A stretch of DNA of 64,000 bases from Solobacterium sp. (GCA_024696355.1 JAILGV010000182.1:1-64000); one strand, 5' to 3'. Counted from the stretch's first letter, positions 1 to 8,063 are shown. Program-made: numbers and translations. Notes: generated from the sequence alone by a model not told the origin.

Positions 1-1
1 T

Positions 2-313
2 TCCGCGACGGATCATTTTACACTTGTGCTGCCGGATCTATCCTTTTCAGAAGGAGTAAGCAGTAATCTTCTTCCAGTATTGGAGTTTCCTCCTGTACCA
101 GGTGGGTCAAGATTTGATGAAGAGATTCTGTCATTCTGCTATGGCAAAGCCAGAAAATCTTCAGAGATTGCTGATCACCTTGGCATCAGTAATTCTACTC
201 ATCTGAAGGAGAAGATACTCGGAACACTGGTCACTAACGGATATTTGACACGAGAGAAAGTTTCCAGGTCATTTTTCTTTAAAACAAATCCTGACATGGT
301 CCGTGAAAAATAA
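2..313 (+). CDS. ATP-binding protein with AlbA/Schlafen-type domain, C-terminal part
   Basis: The reading frame is open from the left window edge, so only about the last 103 residues are present and the N-terminus lies outside. The first residues (SATDHFTLVLPD) resemble the end of the GHKL-like ATPase region in RecG-like 'ATP-binding protein' families that carry an N-terminal AlbA_2 (divergent AAA-4) domain. The rest looks like a small winged helix: a stretch around KARKSSEIADHLGISNS reads as helix-turn-helix, followed by a GYLTRE wing. Such proteins are common cargo of integrative elements. The family assignment is from memory of the C-terminal pattern and is tentative. Confidence 0.55.
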   Translation, partial: SATDHFTLVLPDLSFSEGVSSNLLPVLEFPPVPGGSRFDEEILSFCYGKARKSSEIADHLGISNSTHLKEKILGTLVTNGYLTREKVSRSFFFKTNPDMVREK

Positions 314-390
314 AACAAATATCAGTAGATCGTTTTGCCGTCACTGTTCACGTCGAGGCTGTCGTGCTGATGCAAAAGCTGAACTCGTAG
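307..390 (+). pseudogene. 3'-end remnant of a 23S rRNA uracil-C5 methyltransferase (rlmD/rumA-like)
   Basis: In the frame ending at the TAG at 388-390 the translation contains VDRFAVTVHVEAVVLM. This matches the conserved C-terminus of the TrmA/RlmD family (pattern VDxFPxTxHVExVVLL). No catalytic part exists upstream, because the preceding gene occupies the other frame and a stop lies at 304-306. The 3' end of rumA/rlmD is a known integration site of several Gram-positive integrative conjugative elements, so this 80-base piece may be an att remnant. The match is short and made by eye. Confidence 0.5.
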
Positions 391-398
391 AAATCCTT

Positions 399-575
399 TA
401 TTTTAAGCACTTTTACGGGCATTTCATCTAAGGAAAACCTCCTGGTCGAAGTGCGGAAAAAGCCTCGAGAAGTACGTCCGGTGTCTATAGTAATTGAACT
501 CGTTACTGCAGGCACAAAACTCGAGGACTTATCTGTTCCCGAATGCCCGAGTCTTTTTCGCTGCATGAAAGCATA
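399..575 (+). other. Possible short coding remnant, unassigned
   Basis: A frame without stops ends at the TAG near 570 and reads like protein (for example VEVRKKPREVRPVSIVIEL), but it has no good start codon or ribosome site and no family I recognise. The opposite strand also has a 72-codon frame (348-566) that looks less protein-like. The stretch lies between the rlmD-like remnant and the ankyrin gene, so it could be decayed element DNA. I would not annotate it as an active gene. Confidence 0.2.
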
Positions 576-657
576 GATAAGAGATGATAAAAAGAGTTTG
601 ATATGATTTGTGAAATTGCCGGAAAAAATAAATCATAATTCAGGAAGGTGAAGCAAC

Positions 658-1329
658 ATGAAGAAACTGTTTACTGCTATAAGAGCATCTGACCTTGAAA
701 TGGTAAGGCAAATCATCGAAAAGAAACCGGAACTGGTAAATTGTGCTGCAAAGAAGCCGCCTAAGAAGGACGACGGACAATCGCCTCTGCAGGTCGCGCT
801 CAAAACGGGAAATACTGCAATTGCCAGCTATTTACTGGATAGGGGAGCGGATGTGAATTTTATCGAGGATGAGACCTGCTGCAACACATGGAGAACGCCG
901 GTGCTTCATGATGCGATCAACTGCGCGGTGATGTCAGGCAGATGGAATAGAGATCATGAATATATGGGCGTCAGGGAGTTCTCAACAAAAGAGAGATCAG
1001 TTGAAGCTCTCGGTGTCCTAAAGAAGATGCTTGATATGGGGGCGGATGTAAATGCACTTGATTCATACGGCAATTCAGGATTAAACCGTTTTGCGCTGCA
1101 GGCAAAGCAGATACTGCCATCATACAATTATGTGGAACGTCGTGAAGGGAAAGATCGGATCTTTACAGAGGAACTGCACGAAGATCTCAGAAGTGTGCTG
1201 CAGGCATTAAAAGATGCCGGAGCAGACGATTCTTACAAAGCTCCGAATCTCGGTTATTCCGTCAGAGAATTTTGCAGTGAAGGATCTATTTCGATCCTGT
1301 TTGATGAAGTGTTTGGGTGCGGTATATAA
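658..1329 (+). CDS. Ankyrin-repeat protein
   Basis: The 223-residue protein shows ankyrin repeat units at about residues 40-70 (QSPLQVALKTGN, then DRGADVNF) and 118-150 (MLDMGADVNALDSYGNS), with weaker flanking units and a C-terminal DAGADD. There is no signal peptide or membrane segment, so it is probably cytoplasmic. Ankyrin repeats mediate protein-protein contacts, and the partner cannot be read from the sequence. The ATG at 658 follows an AGGAAGGTG ribosome site. The gene stands alone, has its own terminator, and sits beside the putative element edge, so it may be accessory DNA. Confidence 0.8.
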   Translation: MKKLFTAIRASDLEMVRQIIEKKPELVNCAAKKPPKKDDGQSPLQVALKTGNTAIASYLLDRGADVNFIEDETCCNTWRTPVLHDAINCAVMSGRWNRDHEYMGVREFSTKERSVEALGVLKKMLDMGADVNALDSYGNSGLNRFALQAKQILPSYNYVERREGKDRIFTEELHEDLRSVLQALKDAGADDSYKAPNLGYSVREFCSEGSISILFDEVFGCGI

Positions 1330-1350
1330 ATTGAGACGATATAGATAAAC

Positions 1351-1386
1351 GCTCCGGTGTTCGAAAGGGCACCGGTGCTTATTTTA
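1351..1386 (+). terminator. Rho-independent terminator after the ankyrin gene
   Basis: A stem of GCTCCGGTG and CACCGGTGC (one mismatch) with a 10-base loop is followed by TTATTTTA. It begins about 20 bases after the ankyrin stop codon. Confidence 0.7.
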
Positions 1387-1434
1387 TCCGGCTGTAATGT
1401 TACCTGTTCGTGCGTCGTTCAGCAGTTCTTCATC

Positions 1435-1463
1435 TTGATTTTCTTCATCATGCGGAATATAAT
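1435..1463 (+). promoter_or_regulatory. Sigma-A promoter of the metal-linked operon
   Basis: The -35 box is TTGATT (1435-1440), the spacer is 17 bases, and the -10 box is TATAAT (1458-1463). Exactly eight bases downstream lies a GTTAG-N6-CTAAC operator, the same geometry as the two promoters at 17174 and 18487. Transcription should start near 1470 and give a leader of about 335 bases before the first convincing gene. Confidence 0.75.
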
Positions 1464-1471
1464 ATTCGCTA

Positions 1472-1487
1472 GTTAGTGGAATCTAAC
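1472..1487 (+). promoter_or_regulatory. Palindromic operator GTTAG-N6-CTAAC, copy 1
   Basis: The sequence GTTAGTGGAATCTAAC has perfect 5-base arms and starts 8 bases after the -10 box, over the expected transcription start. A bound protein here would repress transcription. The half-site resembles operators of DtxR/IdeR/MntR-family metalloregulators, but no such regulator is encoded in this window, so that identity is inferred from the target genes. Confidence 0.7.
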
Positions 1488-1805
1488 CATGTCCCGGTGC
1501 CCCGGTCTTTTACATAGTTTACCGACGGAAACAGGCACAGGCAGAAGGGTAATCTGTCAGTTCAGCATACCCGGTAAACGGGGGCGTCTGTGTGTGCCGG
1601 GTAAATCAGTATATGCCGGAAGAAAGAATACATGGATATAAGCGTTTTTGACATATCTGGCTGAAGAGGATGCCTCAAAGCCGCCTCTGCACACATCAGT
1701 AGTATTTTTTTCAGCCTATGAGTTAGCTATTGCTAACAATAGCGGACATGGAACTGAGGAGTGAATACACGCAGAAGAAACAGAATACTTAATGGGAGGC
1801 GGCGG
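1488..1805 (+). other. Long, possibly structured 5' leader of the metal operon
   Basis: This stretch of about 318 bases has no convincing gene. GTTTACCG (1517-1524) pairs perfectly with CGGTAAAC (1572-1579) to enclose about 47 bases, and TGCCGG occurs twice just downstream. A run of seven T (1705-1711) follows a weak AGAGG/CCTCT hairpin and could be a leaky terminator. A 50-codon frame from the ATG at 1489 has no ribosome site. I do not recognise a known riboswitch class. It ends with a second operator copy at 1722. Confidence 0.35.
1722..1737 (+). promoter_or_regulatory. Palindromic operator GTTAG-N6-CTAAC, copy 2
   Basis: The sequence GTTAGCTATTGCTAAC has perfect 6-base arms. It overlaps a second perfect palindrome, GCTATTG-CTAA-CAATAGC (1726-1743). 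Unlike the other three copies it has no well-placed -10 or -35 box in front, so it may act as an auxiliary site or roadblock for transcription started at about 1470. Confidence 0.6.
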
Positions 1806-2417
1806 ATGTTCTGGGATAAAGTTGCCGGTGTATATGACATCTTTGTCAATGTGATCAACAGAAAAACGCATCAGAAGCTGAAGAAGATCGTAACGGAGAT
1901 GATCGGGCATGATGACACGGTGCTTGAATGCGCATGCGGAACAGGGCTTCTGAGTGCCGTAATTGCCCTGAAATGCAGACAGCTGACAGCGACGGATTTT
2001 TCGCGGAAGATGCTGAAAAAGGCTGAAAGGAACTGCAGTGCTTTTCGCAATATACGCTTTGCACAGGCTGACATCACGGCACTTTCCTATCCGGACAGCA
2101 GCTTTGACAAGGTTGTGGCGGGGAATGTGATCCATCTGCTTGATCATCCGCTGACAGCACTCAGTGAAATGAACCGGGTCTGCAAGGACAGCGGAATGCT
2201 GATTATCCCGACTTACATAAATAAAGACCCTGAAGGAAGAACAAGCGTCTTTGCCGGTGCTGTAGGAAAAGCCGGGGCGAATTTCAAACGGCAGTTTACC
2301 GCAGACAGCTACAGAAAGTTTTTCCTGGATGCAGGGTATCAAGATGTGAAAGTCTTCATGGCTGACGGACGCATTCCCTGCGCTGTGGCGGTTATGAAAA
2401 AGTCGGTGAAGACCTGA
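1806..2417 (+). CDS. Class I SAM-dependent methyltransferase
   Basis: The 203-residue protein has a typical small-molecule methyltransferase fold: the SAM-binding motif I is VLECACGTG (residues 39-47), an acidic residue follows in TATDFS, and a post-motif region reads ALSYPDSSFDKVVAGNVIHLL. The substrate is unknown. The ATG at 1806 is preferred because GGGAGG lies just upstream and family members begin with MFWDKVAGVYD; the frame also has a GTG at 1761 with a poorer site. It is the first gene after the two operators, and a second MTase of the same general type lies at 10167. Confidence 0.85.
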   Translation: MFWDKVAGVYDIFVNVINRKTHQKLKKIVTEMIGHDDTVLECACGTGLLSAVIALKCRQLTATDFSRKMLKKAERNCSAFRNIRFAQADITALSYPDSSFDKVVAGNVIHLLDHPLTALSEMNRVCKDSGMLIIPTYINKDPEGRTSVFAGAVGKAGANFKRQFTADSYRKFFLDAGYQDVKVFMADGRIPCAVAVMKKSVKT

Positions 2418-2478
2418 GAAGCATTAACCTGAAAAACGGTGACGGTTAACCGCTGCCGGAAGCGGAGGAATGAAATTT

Positions 2479-3228
2479 ATGAGGATCATCGAGTTTGGTA
2501 GGGAGAAACCGGAATGCATCCTGCTGATCCATCCGTCGATGGTAACGTGGGATTATTTTGAAAATGTCATCCCGCTGCTGAAGGAGCATTACCATTTACT
2601 GATACCTGCACTTCCGGGATATGACCTCAAGGATGATTCGCATTTCTGTTCTGTTGAGCAGACCGCATCACAGCTGGCGGATGAGCTTTTGCAAAAAGGA
2701 ATTCGGGAACTGAAGGCGGTGTACGGCTGCTCCATGGGAGGAAGCATCGTTCTCAGAATGGCTGCGGACGGAACAGTAAAGGCGCAGAATTACATCATGG
2801 ACGGGGGAATCACTCCTTATCAGCTGCCATGGCTGCTGACCCGGTTTATTGCACTGCGTGATTTCGCAATGATGGCTCTCGGAAAACTGGGCGGGGAAAA
2901 ACTGGTTGTGAAGGCATTCAGTTCCACCCGTTACAGTGAGGAGGACCTGAAATATGTTGCTGCGATTTTCCGCCACTGCACGTACAGGACGCTCTGGAAC
3001 ACCTTTGACTCCTGTAATAATTATCAGATGCCGAAAGAAACAATGCGGTTCTCCGGGAAGATGTACTACTGGTATGCGGAAAAGGAACGCAGAGCCAGGG
3101 AATGGGATCTGAAATATATGAAGAAATTTGTTCCCGATACTGTTTTCAAAAGCTTTGCGGGGATGGATCACGGGGATATGGCGCTGTTTTATCCTGAGAA
3201 GATGGCACAGGAGTTTCTGAAGCTGTAG
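2479..3228 (+). CDS. Alpha/beta-hydrolase family protein
   Basis: This is an alpha/beta hydrolase of about 249 residues. It has an oxyanion-side LLIHPSMV segment, a nucleophile elbow YGCSMGGS (serine in GCSMG), and a C-terminal histidine in GMDHGD. There is no signal peptide. The ATG at 2479 lies 9 bases after GGAGGA; an in-frame ATG at 2470 touches that site directly and is less likely. It sits 61 bases after the methyltransferase and 22 bases before the reductase-like gene, consistent with one transcript. Substrate unknown. Confidence 0.8.
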   Translation: MRIIEFGREKPECILLIHPSMVTWDYFENVIPLLKEHYHLLIPALPGYDLKDDSHFCSVEQTASQLADELLQKGIRELKAVYGCSMGGSIVLRMAADGTVKAQNYIMDGGITPYQLPWLLTRFIALRDFAMMALGKLGGEKLVVKAFSSTRYSEEDLKYVAAIFRHCTYRTLWNTFDSCNNYQMPKETMRFSGKMYYWYAEKERRAREWDLKYMKKFVPDTVFKSFAGMDHGDMALFYPEKMAQEFLKL

Positions 3229-3250
3229 CGAAGGCTCTGCAGGAGGAGAT

Positions 3251-4222
3251 ATGAAGATTTTAGTATACGGTGCCGGTGTGATCGGCGGACAGCTTGCACA
3301 CGCGCTTATGGCAGGCGGAAGCGACGTGACGGTGATCGCCCGGGGTGCATGGGCTGATACGCTCCGGACAGAAGGACTTCGGATCCATCATTACGTTCAG
3401 CGAAAGGATACCGTGGACTGGCCGCATGTTCTGGAAGTCCCGGACGGGCAGCGGTACGACGTTGTATTTGCTGTCATGCAGTACAGGCAGATGGAAAAGA
3501 TTCTGCCGGATCTTGCACGAATCAACAGTCCGATCGTCATACTGACAGGCAATAACCTGTCCGCTTCTGAAATGGAAAGACGGATACTTGAAAACAGCAG
3601 GGAACCGAAAACAGTACTCTTCGGATTTGGTTCTACTGCAGGCACAAGGGAAAACGGAAGACTTACGACTGTCCACACAGGTAACGGACGGCTGACCATA
3701 GGAAAAGCACAGGGTGAAATACCTGATGAAGTGAAGGCTGTCCTTCAGCAGGTTTTCTCCGGAAGCAGGCTCTCCGTGGCAGTCTGCGACAATATGGATG
3801 CATGGCTCAAATATCATGCGGCATTCATTCTGCCGGTTGTCTATCTTTGCTACAAAACGGGCTGTGATCTTAAAAAGTCAACACGGGCGGAGCGAAAACT
3901 CCTGCTTGACGCAGTACGGGATGCCTATCATCTGCTCATGGCACAGGGGTATCCCGTCCGTCCTGAGGGCGATGAAAAATCTCTGGAACCGGGACCTGCG
4001 AACGCAATGGTCAGGTTTGTCATCTGCCTGGTATCGGGAACGCGGCTCGGCGCACTCTGCACGACTGAGCACTGCCGGCACGCTCCGGGCGAAATGGAAG
4101 ATCTGGACAGGGAGTTTCAGCTGATAAGGGAAAGACAGTCCTCTTTTGAGATGCCGTCTTTCGACCGTCTACGTGCCATGATGCCCGCGTGGGATCAGAT
4201 CCGCAGTACTTATGCAAGATGA
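3251..4222 (+). CDS. Ketopantoate reductase-family (ApbA/PanE-like) oxidoreductase
   Basis: The 323-residue protein begins with an NAD(P)-binding Rossmann motif (VYGAGVIGG, residues 5-13) and has the two-domain layout of ApbA/PanE proteins. The region aligned with the catalytic Lys/Asn helix reads AWLKYHAAF. Lysine is kept, but the Asn expected four residues later is not, unlike the canonical WNKLMINAS of the second paralogue at 21980. It therefore probably reduces something other than ketopantoate. RBS AGGAGG precedes the ATG. It lies within the metal-linked operon. Confidence 0.8.
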   Translation: MKILVYGAGVIGGQLAHALMAGGSDVTVIARGAWADTLRTEGLRIHHYVQRKDTVDWPHVLEVPDGQRYDVVFAVMQYRQMEKILPDLARINSPIVILTGNNLSASEMERRILENSREPKTVLFGFGSTAGTRENGRLTTVHTGNGRLTIGKAQGEIPDEVKAVLQQVFSGSRLSVAVCDNMDAWLKYHAAFILPVVYLCYKTGCDLKKSTRAERKLLLDAVRDAYHLLMAQGYPVRPEGDEKSLEPGPANAMVRFVICLVSGTRLGALCTTEHCRHAPGEMEDLDREFQLIRERQSSFEMPSFDRLRAMMPAWDQIRSTYAR

Positions 4223-4323
4223 ACTGCATCCTGCTTATAACAGCGGTACAGATGTTGCATGTTTCTTACAGCCGAACTGTGCTGTGAAAATACAAAAGAA
4301 TATAAAAGAAGGAGAAAATGAAA

Positions 4324-4587
4324 ATGATTATCGGCGAAAAAGTTGCACTGTTTCTCGGAGGAACGCTTTTTGGATCAGCCGGCTTAAAGATCCTGTCAGG
4401 CAAGGATGCCCGTAAGGTTTATGCGCACACGACCGCTGCCGTGCTTCGCGGCAAAGATGAAGTTATGAAGCATGTGGAGCTTGTTCAGGAAGGATGCTCG
4501 GATATTCTTGCCGAAGCAAAACAGATCAATGCGGACCGCAGAAAAGCTGAAGAGGCAGAATATATCGAAGAAAGCGCGGAAGCATGA
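4324..4587 (+). CDS. DUF6110 family protein, FezA-like
   Basis: The small protein of about 87 residues has a glycine-rich hydrophobic N-terminal segment (LFLGGTLFGSAG), then KDARKVYAHTTAAVLRGKD, and an acidic, charged C-terminus. This matches my memory of the DUF6110 family, which sits directly upstream of P1B-type ATPases, and resembles the small glycine-rich ferrosome proteins. The ATG at 4324 is 9 bases from GGAG; ATG 4318 is an alternative. Its stop overlaps the ATPase start (ATGA), implying translational coupling and joint function at a membrane. Confidence 0.75.
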   Translation: MIIGEKVALFLGGTLFGSAGLKILSGKDARKVYAHTTAAVLRGKDEVMKHVELVQEGCSDILAEAKQINADRRKAEEAEYIEESAEA

Positions 4588-6683
4588 GATTCAGGATTTT
4601 GCATGAGCTGCCCGGAAGAATGCGGCTCAGGGCAGAAGTGCGGTCTATGAGCCTGCAGCAGGCGGATTTACTGGAAGCATGGCTCAGTGCTCAGCCGGAT
4701 ATAGATGAGGTGACGGTCCATGAGCGGACATGCGGTATTACTGTGATCTATCACTGCGGCCGCTCAGAGCTTTGCAGGCTTCTTTCCGGCTTTACCTGCA
4801 AAAATGCAGAACAGGCGGTGGATCTCAGGACCTGCGGCAGCCGCAGTATGAACCGGGCTTATAAGGAAAAACTCGTATTTCTTGTCGTCAGACATTTCCT
4901 GAAGCGGATCTTTCTGCCGGTTCCTTTCCGCAGGGCAATTACCGTCGCTCAGACCATGCCGCGGTTTGTACATGCCGCGTCTGTGCTTTCATCCGGAAGG
5001 CTGACAGTTGATGTCCTTGACGGTATTGCCATTGGTGCCTCGCTTCTGACAGGAGACCATCAGACCGCAGGGTCTGTCCATTTTCTGCTGAACGTGGGTG
5101 AAACACTTGATGAATGGACGCACAAAAAGTCAGTGGAGGACCTGGCAAAGAGCATGTCCCTTCAGGTCGATCAGGTCTGGCGCGTGGACGCAGACGGAAG
5201 GCAGAGCACAGCCCCGCTTGACAGTATCGTTCCCGGAGACAGGATCATTGTCCATACAGGACATATTCTGCCCCTGGACGGGATCCTGGAAGACGGGGAC
5301 GTTATGCTGAATCAGGCGTCACTGACCGGAGAGAGCGTGCTTGTGGCAAAGAGGACGGGTGCTGCCGTATATGCAGGCTCCGTCGTGGAAGAGGGGAGCT
5401 GCGTGATCCGCGTGACGCATTCAACAGGAGAAAACCGCTACGACAGGATCGTCCGTATGATCGAGGAATCGGAGCGCCTGAAATCTGCTGTTGAGGAAAG
5501 ATCAAACAGTCTTGCCGACAAACTTGTGCCGTGGTGCCTGTCGGGAAGTCTGCTCACCTGGCTTCTCACAAAAAATGTTGCCAGAGCAGTATCGGTTCTG
5601 ATGGTAGATTTCTCCTGTGCACTTAAACTTTCAATGCCGCTGAGTGTATTGTCAGCCATGCGGGAGGCAAGCCGCCGCAAGATAACAGTAAAAGGCGGCA
5701 AATTCATGGAAAAGATCAGCGAAGCTGATACCGTGATTTTCGATAAAACGGGAACACTGACAAAAGCATGCCCGACAGTGGTGAAAATTGTACCCTTCGG
5801 CGGAGAAAACCCGCGGGAAATGCTGAGAACTGCTGCATGTCTTGAGGAGCATTTTCCGCATTCCGTTGCCAACGCAGTTGTAAAGGCGGCTGCCGATCAG
5901 GGTCTTGATCACAGAGAGATGCACAGCGAGGTGAAGTATGTCGTGGCGCACGGGATCGCATCAAAGATCGGTAAAAAACGCGCAGTTATAGGCAGTGCAC
6001 ATTTCGTTTTTGAAGACGAGAACGTAAAGATCCGTCCTGAAGATCAGCAGCTTTTTGACAGCCTTTCACAATCGCTGTCATGGCTGTATTTAGGCGTCGG
6101 CGGTGTGCTTTGCGCAGCGATCGGCATAAGTGATCCGCTGCGGCCGGAGGCACGTCAAACTGTTCGCCAGCTTCATGCGGAGGGAATCACTAAGACGGTA
6201 ATGCTTACGGGAGACAGCCGGAGAACGGCTGAAGCCGTGGCAGATGAGCTTGAAATTGATGAATACTGGGCAGAGGTGCTTCCGGAGGACAAGGCAGCAT
6301 TTATCAGGGCAGAGCATCAGGCCGGAAGGACTGTGATTATGATCGGCGACGGAATCAATGATACACCGGCACTTTCGCTGGCTGACGTAGGCATTGCTGT
6401 GGGCACCGGCGCAGTTATAGCAAGAGAGGTTGCAGATGTGACCATTGAGGCGGAAGATCTCAGGGAGCTGGTCTGGCTGAAACACCTGAGCAGTGCACTG
6501 ATGAGGCGCATCAACAGGAACTATCGGTTCGTGATGGGCTTTAACGGATCGCTGATCCTGCTTGGCGCGTTCGGGCTTCTTGCTCCGGCGGCAAGCGCGC
6601 TTCTGCACAATACTTCGACGGTACTGCTGAGCATGGACTGCCTTACAGAATTACTTCCTGATGATCGTGCCGGCTGCATATAA
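4584..6683 (+). CDS. P1B-type heavy-metal-transporting ATPase with SCA motif (FezB-like)
   Basis: This 699-residue ATPase moves a transition metal across a membrane using ATP. Visible motifs are the actuator TGE (248-250), the ion-path motif DFSCALKLSMP with SCA at 344-346, the phosphorylation site DKTGTLT starting at D387, an HFPHS variant of the HP motif, and the hinge GDGIND near residue 587. The N-terminal 80 residues resemble HMA_2 and have no CxxC. An SCA path motif is what I recall for the P1B-6 group, which includes the ferrosome ATPase FezB; iron is thus the inferred metal. It overlaps the DUF6110 gene by four bases. Confidence 0.85.
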   Translation: MRFRILHELPGRMRLRAEVRSMSLQQADLLEAWLSAQPDIDEVTVHERTCGITVIYHCGRSELCRLLSGFTCKNAEQAVDLRTCGSRSMNRAYKEKLVFLVVRHFLKRIFLPVPFRRAITVAQTMPRFVHAASVLSSGRLTVDVLDGIAIGASLLTGDHQTAGSVHFLLNVGETLDEWTHKKSVEDLAKSMSLQVDQVWRVDADGRQSTAPLDSIVPGDRIIVHTGHILPLDGILEDGDVMLNQASLTGESVLVAKRTGAAVYAGSVVEEGSCVIRVTHSTGENRYDRIVRMIEESERLKSAVEERSNSLADKLVPWCLSGSLLTWLLTKNVARAVSVLMVDFSCALKLSMPLSVLSAMREASRRKITVKGGKFMEKISEADTVIFDKTGTLTKACPTVVKIVPFGGENPREMLRTAACLEEHFPHSVANAVVKAAADQGLDHREMHSEVKYVVAHGIASKIGKKRAVIGSAHFVFEDENVKIRPEDQQLFDSLSQSLSWLYLGVGGVLCAAIGISDPLRPEARQTVRQLHAEGITKTVMLTGDSRRTAEAVADELEIDEYWAEVLPEDKAAFIRAEHQAGRTVIMIGDGINDTPALSLADVGIAVGTGAVIAREVADVTIEAEDLRELVWLKHLSSALMRRINRNYRFVMGFNGSLILLGAFGLLAPAASALLHNTSTVLLSMDCLTELLPDDRAGCI

Positions 6684-6729
6684 GTGAAATATGGTTTAGA
6701 AAGAAAGAGAAATACAGAAGGAAACCGTT

Positions 6730-7227
6730 ATGCTGATAACACTGTTTTTGGCAATCATCTTCTGCGGGGCAGTTACACTCCTGCTCATATCGGCAGTTGC
6801 TTTTGTACAGGATAAGAGGCTCTTTTCATCAGCGCCGAAAGAGGCGCAGATGGTGCTGAAACCAAGAAGCGGTGAACTGTTTTACGGAGCCGGAGCCATG
6901 GGATGGGTGATGATAATCCTGAGCATTCTGATGATTCTGGGCGTGGGCGTGATCGCCGTCCTGGACGGCATGCGGAACAACTTTTCCTTTATCCGGTTCT
7001 TCCTGCGTTTTGTGCTGATCCTGACGATCTACAAAGCCTACGACATGATCTTTTTCGACTGGTTTCTCCTGTGCAGATTCCGGTTCTTTCAGCATTATTA
7101 CCCTGAAGTGGAGCGTGTGTACAACGGCAGAAAGTACGGATACAACCTCAAAAGCCAGCTCCTGAAGCTGCTGGTCATTTTCCCTGCAGGATCTGCGCTG
7201 GCGGCCTGGATCTGCACGCTGTTTTGA
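6730..7227 (+). CDS. Small integral membrane protein, paralogue of the 11674 protein
   Basis: The 165-residue protein has about four hydrophobic segments (residues 3-25, 55-78, 85-105 and 145-163). The central KAYDMIFFDWFLLCRFRFF resembles NWYDGIVIDRLWVGHSRFW in the protein at 11674, so the two form a diverged pair inside one operon. I do not recognise a named function. The location right after the metal ATPase suggests a role in the same membrane system. RBS AGAAGGAAA precedes the ATG. Confidence 0.7.
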   Translation: MLITLFLAIIFCGAVTLLLISAVAFVQDKRLFSSAPKEAQMVLKPRSGELFYGAGAMGWVMIILSILMILGVGVIAVLDGMRNNFSFIRFFLRFVLILTIYKAYDMIFFDWFLLCRFRFFQHYYPEVERVYNGRKYGYNLKSQLLKLLVIFPAGSALAAWICTLF

Positions 7228-7271
7228 CGCATGACGGAAAACCGCAAATGAGTGAGATGGAGGAACGACTT

Positions 7272-8042
7272 ATGGAATTTACGGAAACGGGGCTTGAAAA
7301 CGGGAAGACCCTGATGCTGCTGCCGGGGACAGCCTGCGATTATCAGACAAACTTTGCGGCAGTGCTGGAACCGCTGGGAAAGAAATATCATCTGATCTGC
7401 GTCAACTATGACGGATTTGACGGAAGCGATACGGTTTTTCCCGATATGATTACGGTCACTGAAAAGATAGAAACATACATAAAGGAAAAGCACGGAGGCC
7501 GTCTGGACGGCGCAATCGGATCATCGCTGGGCAGCAGCTTTGTCGGGCAGCTGATCCAACGTGAAAACATCCATATTGATCACGGTATTTTCGGGAGTCC
7601 GGATCTGGATCAGAGCGGGAGATTCAGCGCCTGGCTGCAGTCGAAACTGGTCGTGCCGCTTCTGACGGGTTTTACAAAGAACGGGAAAAAGATGGCGAAA
7701 ACCAGAGAAAAGCTCAAAAGTTTTTTCGAAATGGATGATGAAACAGCTGACCGGTTCATAGCCTGCTTTGCAAGATTCAGCCCGGAGTCCATCAAAAACG
7801 AGTATTATACGGATCTGATTACCCGTCTGAAGGATGATATCCATGTAAAGAACACAAAAGTGCACTTTATCTATGCAAATAAGATGGGGGAGAAATACCG
7901 GAAGCGATATATTAAGTATTTCCGGAATCCGGATATCCGGGAATTTGATATGCAGCACGAGCAGTGGCTTTTCGGCGGTGAAGAGTATACCGTGCCGGTG
8001 CTGAAGGCAATCGATGAATTTATGGAAATGCCCGCAGACTGA
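7272..8042 (+). CDS. Alpha/beta-hydrolase family protein
   Basis: This protein of about 256 residues has alpha/beta-hydrolase hallmarks: MLLPGTACD near the N-terminus, a nucleophile elbow IGSSLGSS, and a candidate histidine in DMQHEQW. The frame extends upstream to 7224, but the ATG at 7272 has a GGAGGA site at the right distance and gives an N-terminus like the hydrolase at 2479. The substrate is unknown. A second hydrolase in the same operon suggests successive ester or thioester cleavages in a pathway, which is inference. Confidence 0.7.
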   Translation: MEFTETGLENGKTLMLLPGTACDYQTNFAAVLEPLGKKYHLICVNYDGFDGSDTVFPDMITVTEKIETYIKEKHGGRLDGAIGSSLGSSFVGQLIQRENIHIDHGIFGSPDLDQSGRFSAWLQSKLVVPLLTGFTKNGKKMAKTREKLKSFFEMDDETADRFIACFARFSPESIKNEYYTDLITRLKDDIHVKNTKVHFIYANKMGEKYRKRYIKYFRNPDIREFDMQHEQWLFGGEEYTVPVLKAIDEFMEMPAD

Positions 8043-8063
8043 TGAAGGAGGTGCAGCCAATCA

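Noticed and set aside
348-566. Minus-strand frame of 72 codons
   Set aside because: Composition is Ser/Thr-rich with no recognisable motif or ribosome site; the plus-strand reading of the same stretch is more protein-like.
1500-1620. Cobalamin, Moco or Mn (yybP) riboswitch in the leader
   Set aside because: I looked for their conserved boxes and could not find them; the paired segments do not fit a known class.
1489-1641. Short plus-strand frame of about 50 codons inside the operon leader
   Set aside because: It has no ribosome site and starts within 20 bases of the predicted transcription start, so it is probably a chance frame.
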